Source: a virus. Taken from it: 64,000 nucleotides of DNA. Of the stretch, positions 31,829 through 39,714 are shown in pieces (the first letter of the stretch is position 1; each line of letters begins with the position of its first letter). The notes under the pieces are model-generated. The model saw nothing but the letters and a program-made list of their open reading frames with translations, ran no database searches and was not told the DNA's origin. The stretch covers positions 27,435 through 91,434 of the IMG/VR virus record IMGVR_UViG_3300018005_000012. One strand, 5' to 3'. Made by a program: the position numbers and the translations under genes.

Positions 31829-32240
31829 TTTCGAGAACGTTGGCAAGAAGATAATTATCTGCCAAGGCTTTCCATTCCGTTTTTTCGAGAAACCCAAGTC
31901 CAGTATTGCAACCATTACAAAGTAAACCTCTTACCTTACCAGTTTTATGATTATGGTCAACTCCATATCCATGTTGAGTTCTTTTCAATGGCTTTTGGCA
32001 AATTGCACAAAGACCATTTTGAACTAACCACATTGTCTCAAAATCTTCTAAAGAGAGACCAAGTTTTTTCAAACGCATAATGAGAAATTCTTGTTTATCT
32101 CGTCTCTTAATGTGCCGAAGTCTTTCCTTTGCCTGTAGTTGTTCTCTATGTGATTTACGATATTCTCGATTGTATTCGTTCCAGTGCTCCCTATTTTTAC
32201 GTCTCCATTCTCTGCAATATTCCTTATTATCATAAGGCAT
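31812..32240 (-). CDS. HNH endonuclease, endonuclease VII-like
   Basis: 142 residues from ATG 32240, chosen because CTTATAAG at 32262-32273 is centred 27 nt upstream (GTG 32264 would lie inside the box). The basic helical N-terminus leads to LCAICQKPLKR and VDHNHKTGKVRGLLCNGCN, the endonuclease VII core. It overlaps the convergent 31157 gene by 17 nt, and its promoter is embedded in the end of the peptidase gene. Confidence 0.85.
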   Translation of the reverse strand: MPYDNKEYCREWRRKNREHWNEYNREYRKSHREQLQAKERLRHIKRRDKQEFLIMRLKKLGLSLEDFETMWLVQNGLCAICQKPLKRTQHGYGVDHNHKTGKVRGLLCNGCNTGLGFLEKTEWKALADNYLLANVLETTDEP

Positions 32241-32260
32241 ATAATTACCATAATACAGAC

Positions 32261-32521
32261 TCACTTATAAGTGTTTCCATACTCTTCGGCCAAAGTTTCG
32301 TCAAGCCTTTCTGCTATAGAAATCAAATAAGTTAGATAATGATAAAACTCGTGAGCCAATGTTTGTTTTGAAACATTACTATTTACAACAATGACACATT
32401 TCCCAATATCAAATTGGGCTTCAAAATCATCGTGAATTTTGGTGGCCATCACTCCTATATAGGGAACACGATACTTTTCACATAAACCATCTATCATTCG
32501 TTGGGCTTGTTCATGATTCAT
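32261..32521 (-). CDS. Mini-metallopeptidase (HExxH)
   Basis: 86 residues. QTLAHEFYHYL contains HEFYH (gluzincin-type zinc site) and RLDETLAEEYG supplies a downstream Glu for the third ligand. Such small single-domain zinc peptidases occur in phages and in ImmA/SprT-like families that cleave regulators or act in DNA-protein repair. No DNA-binding domain is attached. The promoter is not clear (ATAATACAAG at about 32540 is a weak candidate). Confidence 0.7.
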   Translation of the reverse strand: MNHEQAQRMIDGLCEKYRVPYIGVMATKIHDDFEAQFDIGKCVIVVNSNVSKQTLAHEFYHYLTYLISIAERLDETLAEEYGNTYK

Positions 32522-32574
32522 TCAATCACCTTATAAGGCCATAATACAAGACCTTCACCCGCTTAGTCATAACA

Positions 32575-32583
32575 CTTATAACC
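32575..32583 (+). promoter_or_regulatory. TATA box for terL
   Basis: CTTATAACC centred 27 nt upstream of ATG 32606; ACTATATAAAC at 32590 is too close to the start. Confidence 0.6.
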
Positions 32584-32605
32584 ACCCCAAACTATATAAA
32601 CATTC

Positions 32606-34159
32606 ATGAGCAGTGTGAACGAAAGGCTCCTTAAGACCATAGAAACCGAGTTCGGTCAAATCAAGGACATACAGCCAAAGGACGTAGAGTTAGACCTTAG
32701 TGACCCCGTTACATTTGTTGAGAAGTATGTGACCCTGCCAGAGAAGGCCCCACCCGAACAGAAGACTTGGTTCGAGAAGCGGCCTTGGCTTCCAGAACTC
32801 TACCGAGATGAGAGCAAACGAATCGTCATAGTCAAGGGCAGACAGATGGAAGTCTCCGAGTATGCTGTCAATATGCTCTTCTATTGGGGTCTCAAGTGGC
32901 CGGGAAAGTATATCTACGCTTCATCTTCGGGTGAGAAGGCAGACAACTTCAGCCACGATAGGTTCCAAAAGCAACTGCTCCGAAGCCCCACTCTTCAAGC
33001 CCTCACAAGAGGGCAGGCTGTCAGAAGGATTGTCTATGGCAACTCTCAACTCTACTTCATGACAGGCTATGAAGACACCAAAACCTTGAGAAGCATTGAC
33101 GCTGATGGCATCATTCTAGACGAGTTCCAAGACTATAGAGCCAACTCCGTCCCTATCGCAGAAGAGGGCATCCAACACAGTGCTCTGAAGAGGCTGTGGG
33201 TAATCGGAACGCCTCTGCTAACCGGAACCAACTTCTCCAATCTCTGGGATAACAGCACAAAGAAGGAATGGAAGGTGGATAAACAAGTGTGGGAAGTGGA
33301 GAATCCTGAGTCCGATAAGGCATGGACTGGATACCACATCAGTCAAGATTTCGCTGTGAATGTCTGGATTACACCAGAAGACATGGAATACAGACGCAAG
33401 AAGAAGCCACGACAGGAGTTCATGAACGAGGTCTTGGGGCTATTCTATGCTGGTCTTGGCAGACCAACTGACTACGGTTACATGAGAACCCTCTTCAGTC
33501 CGGTCTTGACGAAGGGACAGTTTGCGGCAAACGATTTGCTACTGGCTGGTGTAGATTGGGGTGTCTCAAAGGCCAACACCGTCTTCTACGTCATCCGTCC
33601 CCGCCTCTTGGAGTTACCAGACATCTACACTCTCGACACCATCTACATCGAGAAGGTGGAAGACCCAGACCTCACCAAACAGATTACCAGAGTGGCCACC
33701 CTGCTCAAGACCTTTCCCATAAGACTAGCCATGCTAGACTATGGTTCAGGCTTCGTCCAGAATCAGACACTCTTCAAGGAGTTCGGCAATCGTGTGATGC
33801 AAGTGGAGTTGGGCAGTGGCAAAGCGGGCCAACCCATCACCATTGAAAACACACCTTTTGGCAGATTTGTGAAGGTGAACAGAACGTGGGCCATTGACAC
33901 GGCTATGGATTACGTCACCAAACCAGAGAGGTTCAGAATCTACAGTGAGGTAGATGAAGGAACACGAGACTGGATTATCAGCGACTTCCTAGCGGAGTAT
34001 CCAGAGAACAGCACGACTACGGGCAAGAAGATATGGGTTCACAACCCCGATACCACCGATGACGTTCTCATGGCCTTCGTCAACGCTGTAATAGGCTTCC
34101 ACCTTCAGAAGGGCTCCACGGTATCGGGAAATGCCGAAGACTGGATTTCCTTCGTCTAG
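32606..34159 (+). CDS. terL: Terminase large subunit
   Basis: 517 residues. ATPase: IVIVKGRQMEVSEYAV near 75 is the Walker A position with a non-standard sequence (no GKS/T; the Arg-Gln of viral terminases is kept), Walker B DGIILDEFQD near 168, and coupling motif WVIGTPLLTG. Nuclease (RNase H fold): LLAGVDWGVS near 314, LAMLDYGSG near 375 and TTDDVLMAF near 484 supply the acidic residues. The protein packages DNA through the portal and cuts the concatemer. It is followed by a LAGLIDADG gene. Confidence 0.93.
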   Translation: MSSVNERLLKTIETEFGQIKDIQPKDVELDLSDPVTFVEKYVTLPEKAPPEQKTWFEKRPWLPELYRDESKRIVIVKGRQMEVSEYAVNMLFYWGLKWPGKYIYASSSGEKADNFSHDRFQKQLLRSPTLQALTRGQAVRRIVYGNSQLYFMTGYEDTKTLRSIDADGIILDEFQDYRANSVPIAEEGIQHSALKRLWVIGTPLLTGTNFSNLWDNSTKKEWKVDKQVWEVENPESDKAWTGYHISQDFAVNVWITPEDMEYRRKKKPRQEFMNEVLGLFYAGLGRPTDYGYMRTLFSPVLTKGQFAANDLLLAGVDWGVSKANTVFYVIRPRLLELPDIYTLDTIYIEKVEDPDLTKQITRVATLLKTFPIRLAMLDYGSGFVQNQTLFKEFGNRVMQVELGSGKAGQPITIENTPFGRFVKVNRTWAIDTAMDYVTKPERFRIYSEVDEGTRDWIISDFLAEYPENSTTTGKKIWVHNPDTTDDVLMAFVNAVIGFHLQKGSTVSGNAEDWISFV

Positions 34160-34164
34160 TAGGC

Positions 34165-34173
34165 TTTAAATAA
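34165..34173 (+). promoter_or_regulatory. TATA box for the LAGLIDADG gene
   Basis: TTTAAATAA centred 26 nt upstream of ATG 34195. Confidence 0.65.
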
Positions 34174-34194
34174 GACGAGTATTATAATACTCAT

Positions 34195-34638
34195 ATGGAT
34201 TGGTCTTACGTTGCTGGTCTGTTTGATGGGGAAGGTAGTGTTACATTCCTCAAAAATAAGGGGAGTTTCCATCTTATGATAAGCATTTCGGCTTCACATC
34301 AACCAACTCGACAAGCATTGGAAGAGTTCTTAACTCAGAGGGGGATTAGTTCGTCTACTTCCACTACCAAAAATCCTTTGGGTCAAAGTAGTCGTATCGT
34401 AATAGAAAACTGGGATGGAGCAAGAAAGTTTTGTCATGCCATTCTTCCTTATGTAATCGAGAAGAAACGTCATATTGCGATAGTATTCAAGATTTTCCAA
34501 TTAAGAACAAAAGTGGCCTTGAATGATGAGATGTTTATCTCTCATACTGCCGAATTTGACGCTTTGCGGCAAGAACTTCATGCTCTAGCCAACAAAGGGC
34601 CGTCCCTTAAGAGAGAGTGGGAAAACACCTTTAAATAG
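34195..34638 (+). CDS. LAGLIDADG homing endonuclease (single motif)
   Basis: 147 residues. YVAGLFDGEGSV near residue 5 is the LAGLIDADG helix; SSTSTTKNPLGQSSRIVIEN fits the DNA-binding beta sheet. With one motif it would act as a homodimer. Its last codons and stop (TTT AAA TAG) are exactly the TATA box of the next gene, so it is packed tightly between terL and 34663. Confidence 0.85.
   Translation: MDWSYVAGLFDGEGSVTFLKNKGSFHLMISISASHQPTRQALEEFLTQRGISSSTSTTKNPLGQSSRIVIENWDGARKFCHAILPYVIEKKRHIAIVFKIFQLRTKVALNDEMFISHTAEFDALRQELHALANKGPSLKREWENTFK
34630..34638 (+). promoter_or_regulatory. TATA box for the 34663 gene
   Basis: TTTAAATAG centred 29 nt upstream of ATG 34663; it doubles as the Phe-Lys-stop codons of the LAGLIDADG gene. 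Confidence 0.7.
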
Positions 34639-34662
34639 TTCCCTCACCCTAATCATGTTAGT

Positions 34663-36249
34663 ATGGCACAGCCCCCAGATGAAGGAGTCATTCCTAGAGA
34701 CCCAACAGTTTGGAATTACATTGAACCGAGTGCTCCTGCTCCAGAACCAGAGGCCCAACCACTAAGTCCTGAGACAGCACAATCTACACCTGCTCCTTAC
34801 GATACAATAAATGTTGCTTTGGACGGATGGGAATATCGCATCTTCACAGAATGGTTGGGCGAAGACGAGATAGAGCAAAAGAAGAATGTGGACATCTTCC
34901 TTGACATACTTAAAAAGTATGACTCCTCTGCGTCAGCCACTCATGAGAAATCTAAGAAACATTCCGGCTACTCTTGGGTATTTCGTTTCGGCTTGCTTGG
35001 CGACCCTGCAAACGTGACAGAAGCAATCGAGAATACCGATGCCCAACTCCTTAGTATGACCTCAAATTGGAAAGTAAAAAACGGAACAGCGAAAGCACTT
35101 GTGAAAAGGATGGATGGAACAGAAGACGTTTACGAACTTCCTCCAGACCTAATCTCTTCCGACATCGCCACCACCATGTATAGACTTCTAGACTTGGTGC
35201 AAACTGGCGGGACTAAACCATCCCCTGAGACTGAATCCAGAACCTCAGAACTCCGCCAAATGACATCTCCCGATTCTGATGAGTATTGCACAGAGCATAA
35301 TAAGACGGGTGCAGAACACACCGATGAAGAGAGAGAACAAGACATATTAGGAGCAAAAGGAGAGGAAGGCTATCCAGAGGACAGAGTTGATATGAAATTG
35401 TCATACCCCTCAAGACCAGAACCAGTGCCAGAGCCAGAAGAGAAAGAACCGCTTATAGACATTCCGAGTCTTGTTGAAGGTATACAAAGAGGAGAGAAAG
35501 AGGACGAGGCTGGTCACAAGTGCCCAAATTGTGGGTCATACAATACCACCCCAATAAACGAAGCAAAAACTCAATACAGATGTCTGGACTGTCACGAGCC
35601 TTGGGAGTGTGAGAAATGCACCAAAGATTGGGAGAAGAGTGAAGATGATGGCATCGCTAGTCTTGAGTCAGAATTAGAAGGTTTAGAGACTGCCATTCAG
35701 AGCATGGACTTTGGAAATAAGAGTTGGACTCCGGGCTATCAGGCCGTTCCAAAGGCTCTGACTGAAGGTAAAGAGCCATTCAAACACAAACCAATCAAAC
35801 CACGAATGGGAGACCTGCCCGGTTCCGAGACCACTGAATTTGACGAAACTGGAAGACCCAAGCAATATCCCTATCTTGAACAAGAACCCATGCCAGAGCC
35901 AGAGCCGCAACCCGACTGGGGCAGATGGAAAAAGGACGTAGATACCTACAGCACAGAGATGTCCAATCTCATTGACACCGTTCTCAAAATCGGAGACGAC
36001 CCAACAGGGACTCCTGAGGCGATAGAAAAGACTGGAAAGGTAGCCGCAGACAGAATGAAAGAGATTGTGGATTGGGCAACAGAGTTGCTTGAGAAGGTCA
36101 CAAAACAGATGGAAACCTCTCTAGACGCAGGCCCAGACCCAGAGTATATCATAGACAGTCTCCAGAACATGATTGACTACGGGAACCGTTTCCATATGCT
36201 TCTCATCCAAAGTCAAGAGAAGGCTAAGACGATGAGCATCCCACAGTAG
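34663..36249 (+). CDS. Acidic protein with zinc ribbon and helical C-terminus
   Basis: 528 residues. A Pro-rich start, a small folded domain (about 45-185), an acidic Pro/Glu region, a double zinc ribbon (KCPNCGSYN...RCLDCHEPWECEKC, about 285-325) and a long helical C-terminus (about 425-525). It has the composition of the acidic finger family (258, 8910, 43411, 44570). Position after terL might suggest a head or packaging component; no HK97 capsid pattern is visible. Confidence 0.65.
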   Translation: MAQPPDEGVIPRDPTVWNYIEPSAPAPEPEAQPLSPETAQSTPAPYDTINVALDGWEYRIFTEWLGEDEIEQKKNVDIFLDILKKYDSSASATHEKSKKHSGYSWVFRFGLLGDPANVTEAIENTDAQLLSMTSNWKVKNGTAKALVKRMDGTEDVYELPPDLISSDIATTMYRLLDLVQTGGTKPSPETESRTSELRQMTSPDSDEYCTEHNKTGAEHTDEEREQDILGAKGEEGYPEDRVDMKLSYPSRPEPVPEPEEKEPLIDIPSLVEGIQRGEKEDEAGHKCPNCGSYNTTPINEAKTQYRCLDCHEPWECEKCTKDWEKSEDDGIASLESELEGLETAIQSMDFGNKSWTPGYQAVPKALTEGKEPFKHKPIKPRMGDLPGSETTEFDETGRPKQYPYLEQEPMPEPEPQPDWGRWKKDVDTYSTEMSNLIDTVLKIGDDPTGTPEAIEKTGKVAADRMKEIVDWATELLEKVTKQMETSLDAGPDPEYIIDSLQNMIDYGNRFHMLLIQSQEKAKTMSIPQ

Positions 36250-36256
36250 TCAAATC

Positions 36257-36265
36257 TTTAAATAC
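36257..36265 (+). promoter_or_regulatory. TATA box for the 36287 operon
   Basis: TTTAAATAC centred 26 nt upstream of ATG 36287. Confidence 0.65.
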
Positions 36266-36286
36266 TAAGAGAGACATACCCTTGCC

Positions 36287-36613
36287 ATGAGTCTTCCAGA
36301 TGAAGTTCCAAAGACTGAGGCTCAGGTCATGGAGGTAATGAGAAACCTATTCTCATCCACATATGCTCTCGATAAACCCGACAGAGAACTTGTTTTCCGT
36401 CTCATGCAATATGGGAAGGATAAGGTCGGATTGGAGAAGGAAGAGATAGCCCTGCTCCAAGCGAAAGGACTGATGGATAAGGACGAGACTTTCCTCATTC
36501 CAGATGAGTTCTGGTTCAGAGGCTTGGTAACGCCTTCCTTCTGGCTTAAGTGTTTGTTGGCCTTTCACGATTTGTTGGACTTCACCGGACTCCAAGGGGA
36601 AGAGAAGAAATGA
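36287..36613 (+). CDS. Hypothetical helical protein (108 aa)
   Basis: Mostly helical and acidic (EVPKTEAQVMEVMRNLFSS, KDKVGLEKEEIALLQAKG), with an aromatic, hydrophobic C-terminus (FWLKCLLAFHDLLDF). First of three overlapping genes. No family is recognised. Confidence 0.6.
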   Translation: MSLPDEVPKTEAQVMEVMRNLFSSTYALDKPDRELVFRLMQYGKDKVGLEKEEIALLQAKGLMDKDETFLIPDEFWFRGLVTPSFWLKCLLAFHDLLDFTGLQGEEKK

Positions 36614-36975
36614 AACTCCACCCACAGGATTGGGTTGCCATCGTTTCAATCGTCTCAGACATAGTGATAGGAGCCGTCTTCTTTACTATGGGCAATATCC
36701 CAATGTCACTGTTCGCCATCGCTGGAAGCATCGTACCAGTCGTGCTCGTGGACTACTACGAAGACCGCTTCTACAGAAGGGGAGGAAAGATTACTTGGCT
36801 TGACTTCATGCAAATTCGGGATTTGATGGCCCACGGAAACAACTTTGAGGCCATAAAGTTTACCATGAAACGAGCCTTCAACATGGACGAAAAGGAGATT
36901 CTTGTCCTCAAACCAGAGGAGTTCGCAAACCTTATGAGCAAGTTGCGTGTAGAACAACGCAAAGATGAGACATAA
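36610..36975 (+). CDS. Two-helix membrane protein (121 aa)
   Basis: ATG 36610 overlaps the previous stop (ATGA). Two hydrophobic segments (VAIVSIVSDIVIGAVFF; SLFAIAGSIVPVVLV) precede a charged cytoplasmic-type domain (YYEDRFYRRGGK onward). Function unknown. Confidence 0.6.
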   Translation: MKLHPQDWVAIVSIVSDIVIGAVFFTMGNIPMSLFAIAGSIVPVVLVDYYEDRFYRRGGKITWLDFMQIRDLMAHGNNFEAIKFTMKRAFNMDEKEILVLKPEEFANLMSKLRVEQRKDET

Positions 36976-37268
36976 TGGCTTGGCTTCCACCCGACTTCTC
37001 TGAAGCCCTACAGGGGCTAGAGACCGAAAAGTATGTGTTCGTGAAGTGTTTAGTATGCCAATCGGTCTACAGGTGGGGCATCTATGGCTTTCAAGAGGGG
37101 GCTGTCCACTGCCCGATTTGCGGGGCTGTAACTTGGAATCCTAAACTGGTAAGCAAGATGGACTACCTCCACTTCCTACAGAAGATGGGAAGCGTAAAGA
37201 ATCTAGCAGACTTACAGAAGAAACTCTGGGACTACAGACGAAATGATGAGAATCAGCAAAGACGCTGA
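36975..37268 (+). CDS. Zinc-ribbon protein (97 aa)
   Basis: TAATG overlap with the membrane gene. CLVCQSVYRWG ... CPICGAVTW forms a two-CxxC ribbon (about 25-55); the C-terminus is helical and basic. Function unknown. Confidence 0.6.
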   Translation: MAWLPPDFSEALQGLETEKYVFVKCLVCQSVYRWGIYGFQEGAVHCPICGAVTWNPKLVSKMDYLHFLQKMGSVKNLADLQKKLWDYRRNDENQQRR

Positions 37269-37280
37269 ACTACTCACTAC

Positions 37281-37481
37281 TTAGGCCGGAGCAATCTGCT
37301 CTTCTGTGGTTAGGAATACGACTACTACACCTACGACAGCCGCTACAAAGACAACGACTGGCCCTGAAACGGCTAGAGGGAGATATGCCGGAAGTATGGC
37401 TCCTAGCAATGCCCCTAGTGCAGTTACGACACCTATACACAGACCAAGGATTGGCTTACTCACGGATAGAGTTGTGGTCAT
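37281..37481 (-). CDS. Small two-helix membrane protein (66 aa)
   Basis: ATG 37481 overlaps the upstream stop (ATGA). Two long hydrophobic segments (ILGLCIGVVTALGALLGAIL and VVVFVAAVVGVVVVFL). Last gene of the nucleotide-metabolism operon; holin-like size, role unknown. Confidence 0.6.
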   Translation of the reverse strand: MTTTLSVSKPILGLCIGVVTALGALLGAILPAYLPLAVSGPVVVFVAAVVGVVVVFLTTEEQIAPA

Positions 37482-37981
37482 GTCTTCTTCTTACGTTTGC
37501 TTCCCTTATAAGCATTCTGTAGTATCTCTTTCTTCATCTTTCCCATTGCTTTTGCGTAAGGGCCAAAGTCTATGACTGGAAATGGCGTTACAATCATATC
37601 TGGCTTGGGTTGTGGAAGGTAGTTCGTAACGCCATCGGCTAACTCCTTAGGAAGCAAGCCTCTCTCTATCATCTCTTCAGTGTGGATAATACAAGCGATG
37701 TTCCACAGGGCGGCTGAAAGGTGGTCTTCCTCTCTATATCCCTCTCTCCATTCGTTGAGATGGCGTAGAGCACTGTCCAAGAATCGAGTAATGGGAATCC
37801 CTTTCTCCCAGTTGCGGTCTCCATACTTCCGTGCCCCGTTCTCATAGTGCTTGGCCAACCTTCGGAGAACTATCGGTGAGATAAGGTCATAACGTCCCTT
37901 ACCACATTGAATGTCTCGCACTGCTCCCGTTTTGAACTTTTGTCTCGTTCCTGAGTCTTTGACCTCTTCGTATTCAGTCAT
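37478..37981 (-). CDS. dATP/dGTP diphosphohydrolase-like protein (MazG superfamily)
   Basis: 167 residues. KGRYDLISPIVLRRLAKHYE, GARKYGDRNWEKG, FLDSALRHLNEW and HLSAALWNIACI are the all-alpha metal-binding signature of the phage dATP/dGTP diphosphohydrolase N-terminal family (former DUF5664), related to MazZ of phages with modified purines. It hydrolyses dNTP to dNMP and pyrophosphate. ATGA overlaps on both sides place it in an operon with a deoxyribosyltransferase-like gene. No PurZ-like gene is visible here. Confidence 0.7.
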   Translation of the reverse strand: MTEYEEVKDSGTRQKFKTGAVRDIQCGKGRYDLISPIVLRRLAKHYENGARKYGDRNWEKGIPITRFLDSALRHLNEWREGYREEDHLSAALWNIACIIHTEEMIERGLLPKELADGVTNYLPQPKPDMIVTPFPVIDFGPYAKAMGKMKKEILQNAYKGSKRKKKT

Positions 37982-38469
37982 TTGCTCTTCCCCCTTGCCA
38001 GATTGAATGAGGCGATGAACTCATCAACACTGGTGAAGATGGCTGTAGCATAATACACCAACCACGGATGCCCCATCTTGGTCTTATCTTCAATTATGAT
38101 GTAAACAGGATGATGAAGAACTTTGCTGGCATAGAAGACTTCCATCGGTGTCCCAACTGAAATTTTGTCCGTGAAGAACGCAACAACACCATCGGTCTTT
38201 CGTATGGCTCGAAGGTCACGTTCCACCACAACTTTCGGAACGTTGGCTTTCAATCCCCATCTAGACCACTTCTGTCGTTCTGCTTTGTCCTTTAACTTCT
38301 CCTTCTTGGATAACTTGTCGAAACGTTTAACATCGGTTCGCCCTTCAACATCATAGAAAGGATTGACCAACTTAAGCCCTGTCTTCTTCTCTATCTGTAG
38401 TTCTTCCTTACGGAGCCGAAGCCTATCTCCGAAGGGATGGGCCATATACAGTGTGTGAATCCGTTTCAT
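37978..38469 (-). CDS. Nucleoside 2-deoxyribosyltransferase-like protein
   Basis: 163 residues. TLYMAHPFGD at the N-terminus and VVAFFTDKISVGTPMEVFYA (D...GT..E...A) at about 105-125 match the nucleoside 2-deoxyribosyltransferase fold, in which the Glu is the nucleophile. Related enzymes exchange bases on deoxynucleosides or hydrolyse deoxynucleotides. A basic insertion (about 45-85) is unusual. Co-transcription with the MazG-like gene points to remodelling of the dNTP pool. Confidence 0.68.
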   Translation of the reverse strand: MKRIHTLYMAHPFGDRLRLRKEELQIEKKTGLKLVNPFYDVEGRTDVKRFDKLSKKEKLKDKAERQKWSRWGLKANVPKVVVERDLRAIRKTDGVVAFFTDKISVGTPMEVFYASKVLHHPVYIIIEDKTKMGHPWLVYYATAIFTSVDEFIASFNLARGKSK

Positions 38470-38490
38470 GGCTTACCCCTCGCATCCAAA

Positions 38491-38499
38491 GTATAAAAG
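38491..38499 (-). promoter_or_regulatory. TATA box for the nucleotide-metabolism operon
   Basis: CTTTTATAC (minus strand) centred 26 nt before ATG 38469. Confidence 0.65.
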
Positions 38500-38517
38500 G
38501 ATTCTGTTCCCCCAATC

Positions 38518-38526
38518 TTTATATAG
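38518..38526 (+). promoter_or_regulatory. TATA box for the 38551 gene
   Basis: TTTATATAG centred 29 nt before TTG 38551. Confidence 0.55.
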
Positions 38527-38550
38527 GTCGCAAACGGTAAGTATGCTATC

Positions 38551-38739
38551 TTGGTAAAGGAATGGAAAAAGTTGATTAGCACGGCTCATGCGACCACCCG
38601 TATTGCTCACATCAATGCTGACTTGATTCGAGAACTCATTCCAAACGCCACTGCAAAGACTCCGCTTCGTGGTAAATGGACTGTCGAACAGAGAGGAGAT
38701 AAGAAGGTTCTGATTCTAGAGATACACGAGAGCGAGTGA
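38551..38739 (+). CDS. Small hypothetical protein (62 aa)
   Basis: Start TTG 38551 after its own TATA box. Short alpha/beta protein (HINADLIRELIPNATAKT, then KWTVEQRGDKKVLILEI). No family is recognised. Followed 4 nt later by the 38744 gene. Confidence 0.5.
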   Translation: MVKEWKKLISTAHATTRIAHINADLIRELIPNATAKTPLRGKWTVEQRGDKKVLILEIHESE

Positions 38740-38743
38740 GAGA

Positions 38744-39037
38744 ATGGCCGAACCCCAACCGAAGACGAGGCATCGTGAGCCGCAACATCGGACACTATTC
38801 GTCCCTATAGAAGACCTCAACCTGAATACACCAGAAGGGCAGGATGAGTTGTTGAAACGGATGCAGACGCTTCTTGCCACTCACGACCACAATGGCCTAG
38901 ACTTGAATGCCTTCAAGATTCTGCAAGCCACCGTAAAGACCAAGACCGACCTGAACGTGCTAAGACTCTTTACCGAGATGAAGAAAGAAATGGACGCATG
39001 GAAGGCCCGTCAAGAAGCAAATGAGAAGAATCCTTAA
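38744..39037 (+). CDS. Hypothetical helical protein (97 aa)
   Basis: Basic disordered start (QPKTRHREPQHRT), then helical (EGQDELLKRMQTLL, LNVLRLFTEMKKEMDAWK). Could be a small DNA-binding or terminase-type protein; no motif decides it. Confidence 0.55.
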   Translation: MAEPQPKTRHREPQHRTLFVPIEDLNLNTPEGQDELLKRMQTLLATHDHNGLDLNAFKILQATVKTKTDLNVLRLFTEMKKEMDAWKARQEANEKNP

Positions 39038-39041
39038 ATAC
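39033..39041 (+). promoter_or_regulatory. TATA box for the 39065 gene
   Basis: CTTAAATAC centred 28 nt upstream of ATG 39065; it also spans the stop codon of the 38744 gene. Confidence 0.55.
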
Positions 39042-39064
39042 TTAGCCACTATAGGTATGCCGTC

Positions 39065-39175
39065 ATGAAGGGAGAAAGAGAGGAAAGACGATACTACTTC
39101 TGGAGAACGATAACAGGGACGATTTCAGCAGTGGGCACGATACTCGTTCTCTTGAAGGTCTTTGGAATAATCTAG
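39065..39175 (+). CDS. Single-span membrane miniprotein (36 aa)
   Basis: Charged start (KGEREERRYYFWR) then one membrane helix (TITGTISAVGTILVLLKVFG). Its TAG and the stop codon of the convergent 39172 gene share the palindrome CTAG, so the two frames end on the same four bases. Confidence 0.5.
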   Translation: MKGEREERRYYFWRTITGTISAVGTILVLLKVFGII

Positions 39176-39663
39176 GCTTCCGTCATGAAGGGCACGCCTG
39201 ACTCATCCTTCGGCTCTTCGAGGTCATACTCTTCTGAAGTCTCGTCAGCCGGATTCCCCTTATGCTTCTCGCTCTCGTAAGTGGAGCCTAACTCGCTCTG
39301 AGTCTCTGGAGTCGTAATCATCGCATCGCCATCTGGCGTGGTGATGTAACCGCCATACTCAGTCTCGACCACCAATCCTTGGTCTATCAGACTCTTCACG
39401 ACTGGCTTGACCTTTGGCGTTCCTTCCTTCACAGCATCCATTATTGCGTCATGGAGTTCAGAATCCTTCTCCTGAATCTCAAAGGCGATGTCGGCCATGC
39501 TTGCTGGCCCACCATACTCTTCTTTGTAGTGGGCAATCTGAAAGAGCACTTCGGCTTCGAGGTCTAAGTCATCTCCACCTTCCAAGCCCGTCTCTGGAGC
39601 CATCTCCGGTTCCTTTGGCTTCTCCACAGGCTCTTCAACTGGTTCTGCGTTTACCTCTGCCAT
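39172..39663 (-). CDS. Acidic winged-helix-like protein
   Basis: 163 residues. Acidic ends flank a compact helical/beta core (about 38-115): FQIAHYKEEYGGPASMADIA, KVKPVVKSLIDQGLVVET and a wing-like YGGYITTPDG, the order of a winged helix-turn-helix. It may be a transcription regulator. It is divergent from the head-tail connector gene and shares one TATA element with it, so it could control both. Confidence 0.6.
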   Translation of the reverse strand: MAEVNAEPVEEPVEKPKEPEMAPETGLEGGDDLDLEAEVLFQIAHYKEEYGGPASMADIAFEIQEKDSELHDAIMDAVKEGTPKVKPVVKSLIDQGLVVETEYGGYITTPDGDAMITTPETQSELGSTYESEKHKGNPADETSEEYDLEEPKDESGVPFMTEA

Positions 39664-39682
39664 AGGATAGGAGTAGTCAAGG

Positions 39683-39692
39683 TTATATATTA
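39683..39692. promoter_or_regulatory. Single TATA element shared by divergent genes
   Basis: TTATATATTA. ATG 39663 (minus) lies 25 nt to the left of its centre and ATG 39715 (plus) 27 nt to the right. Same geometry as at 29949. Confidence 0.6.
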
Positions 39693-39714
39693 GGCTTGCG
39701 TTTACAGTAGTAGG

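Noticed and set aside
34663-36249. Major capsid protein candidate after terL
   Set aside because: Acidic, zinc-ribbon and coiled-coil composition does not fit an HK97 fold; the capsid gene is probably outside the window.
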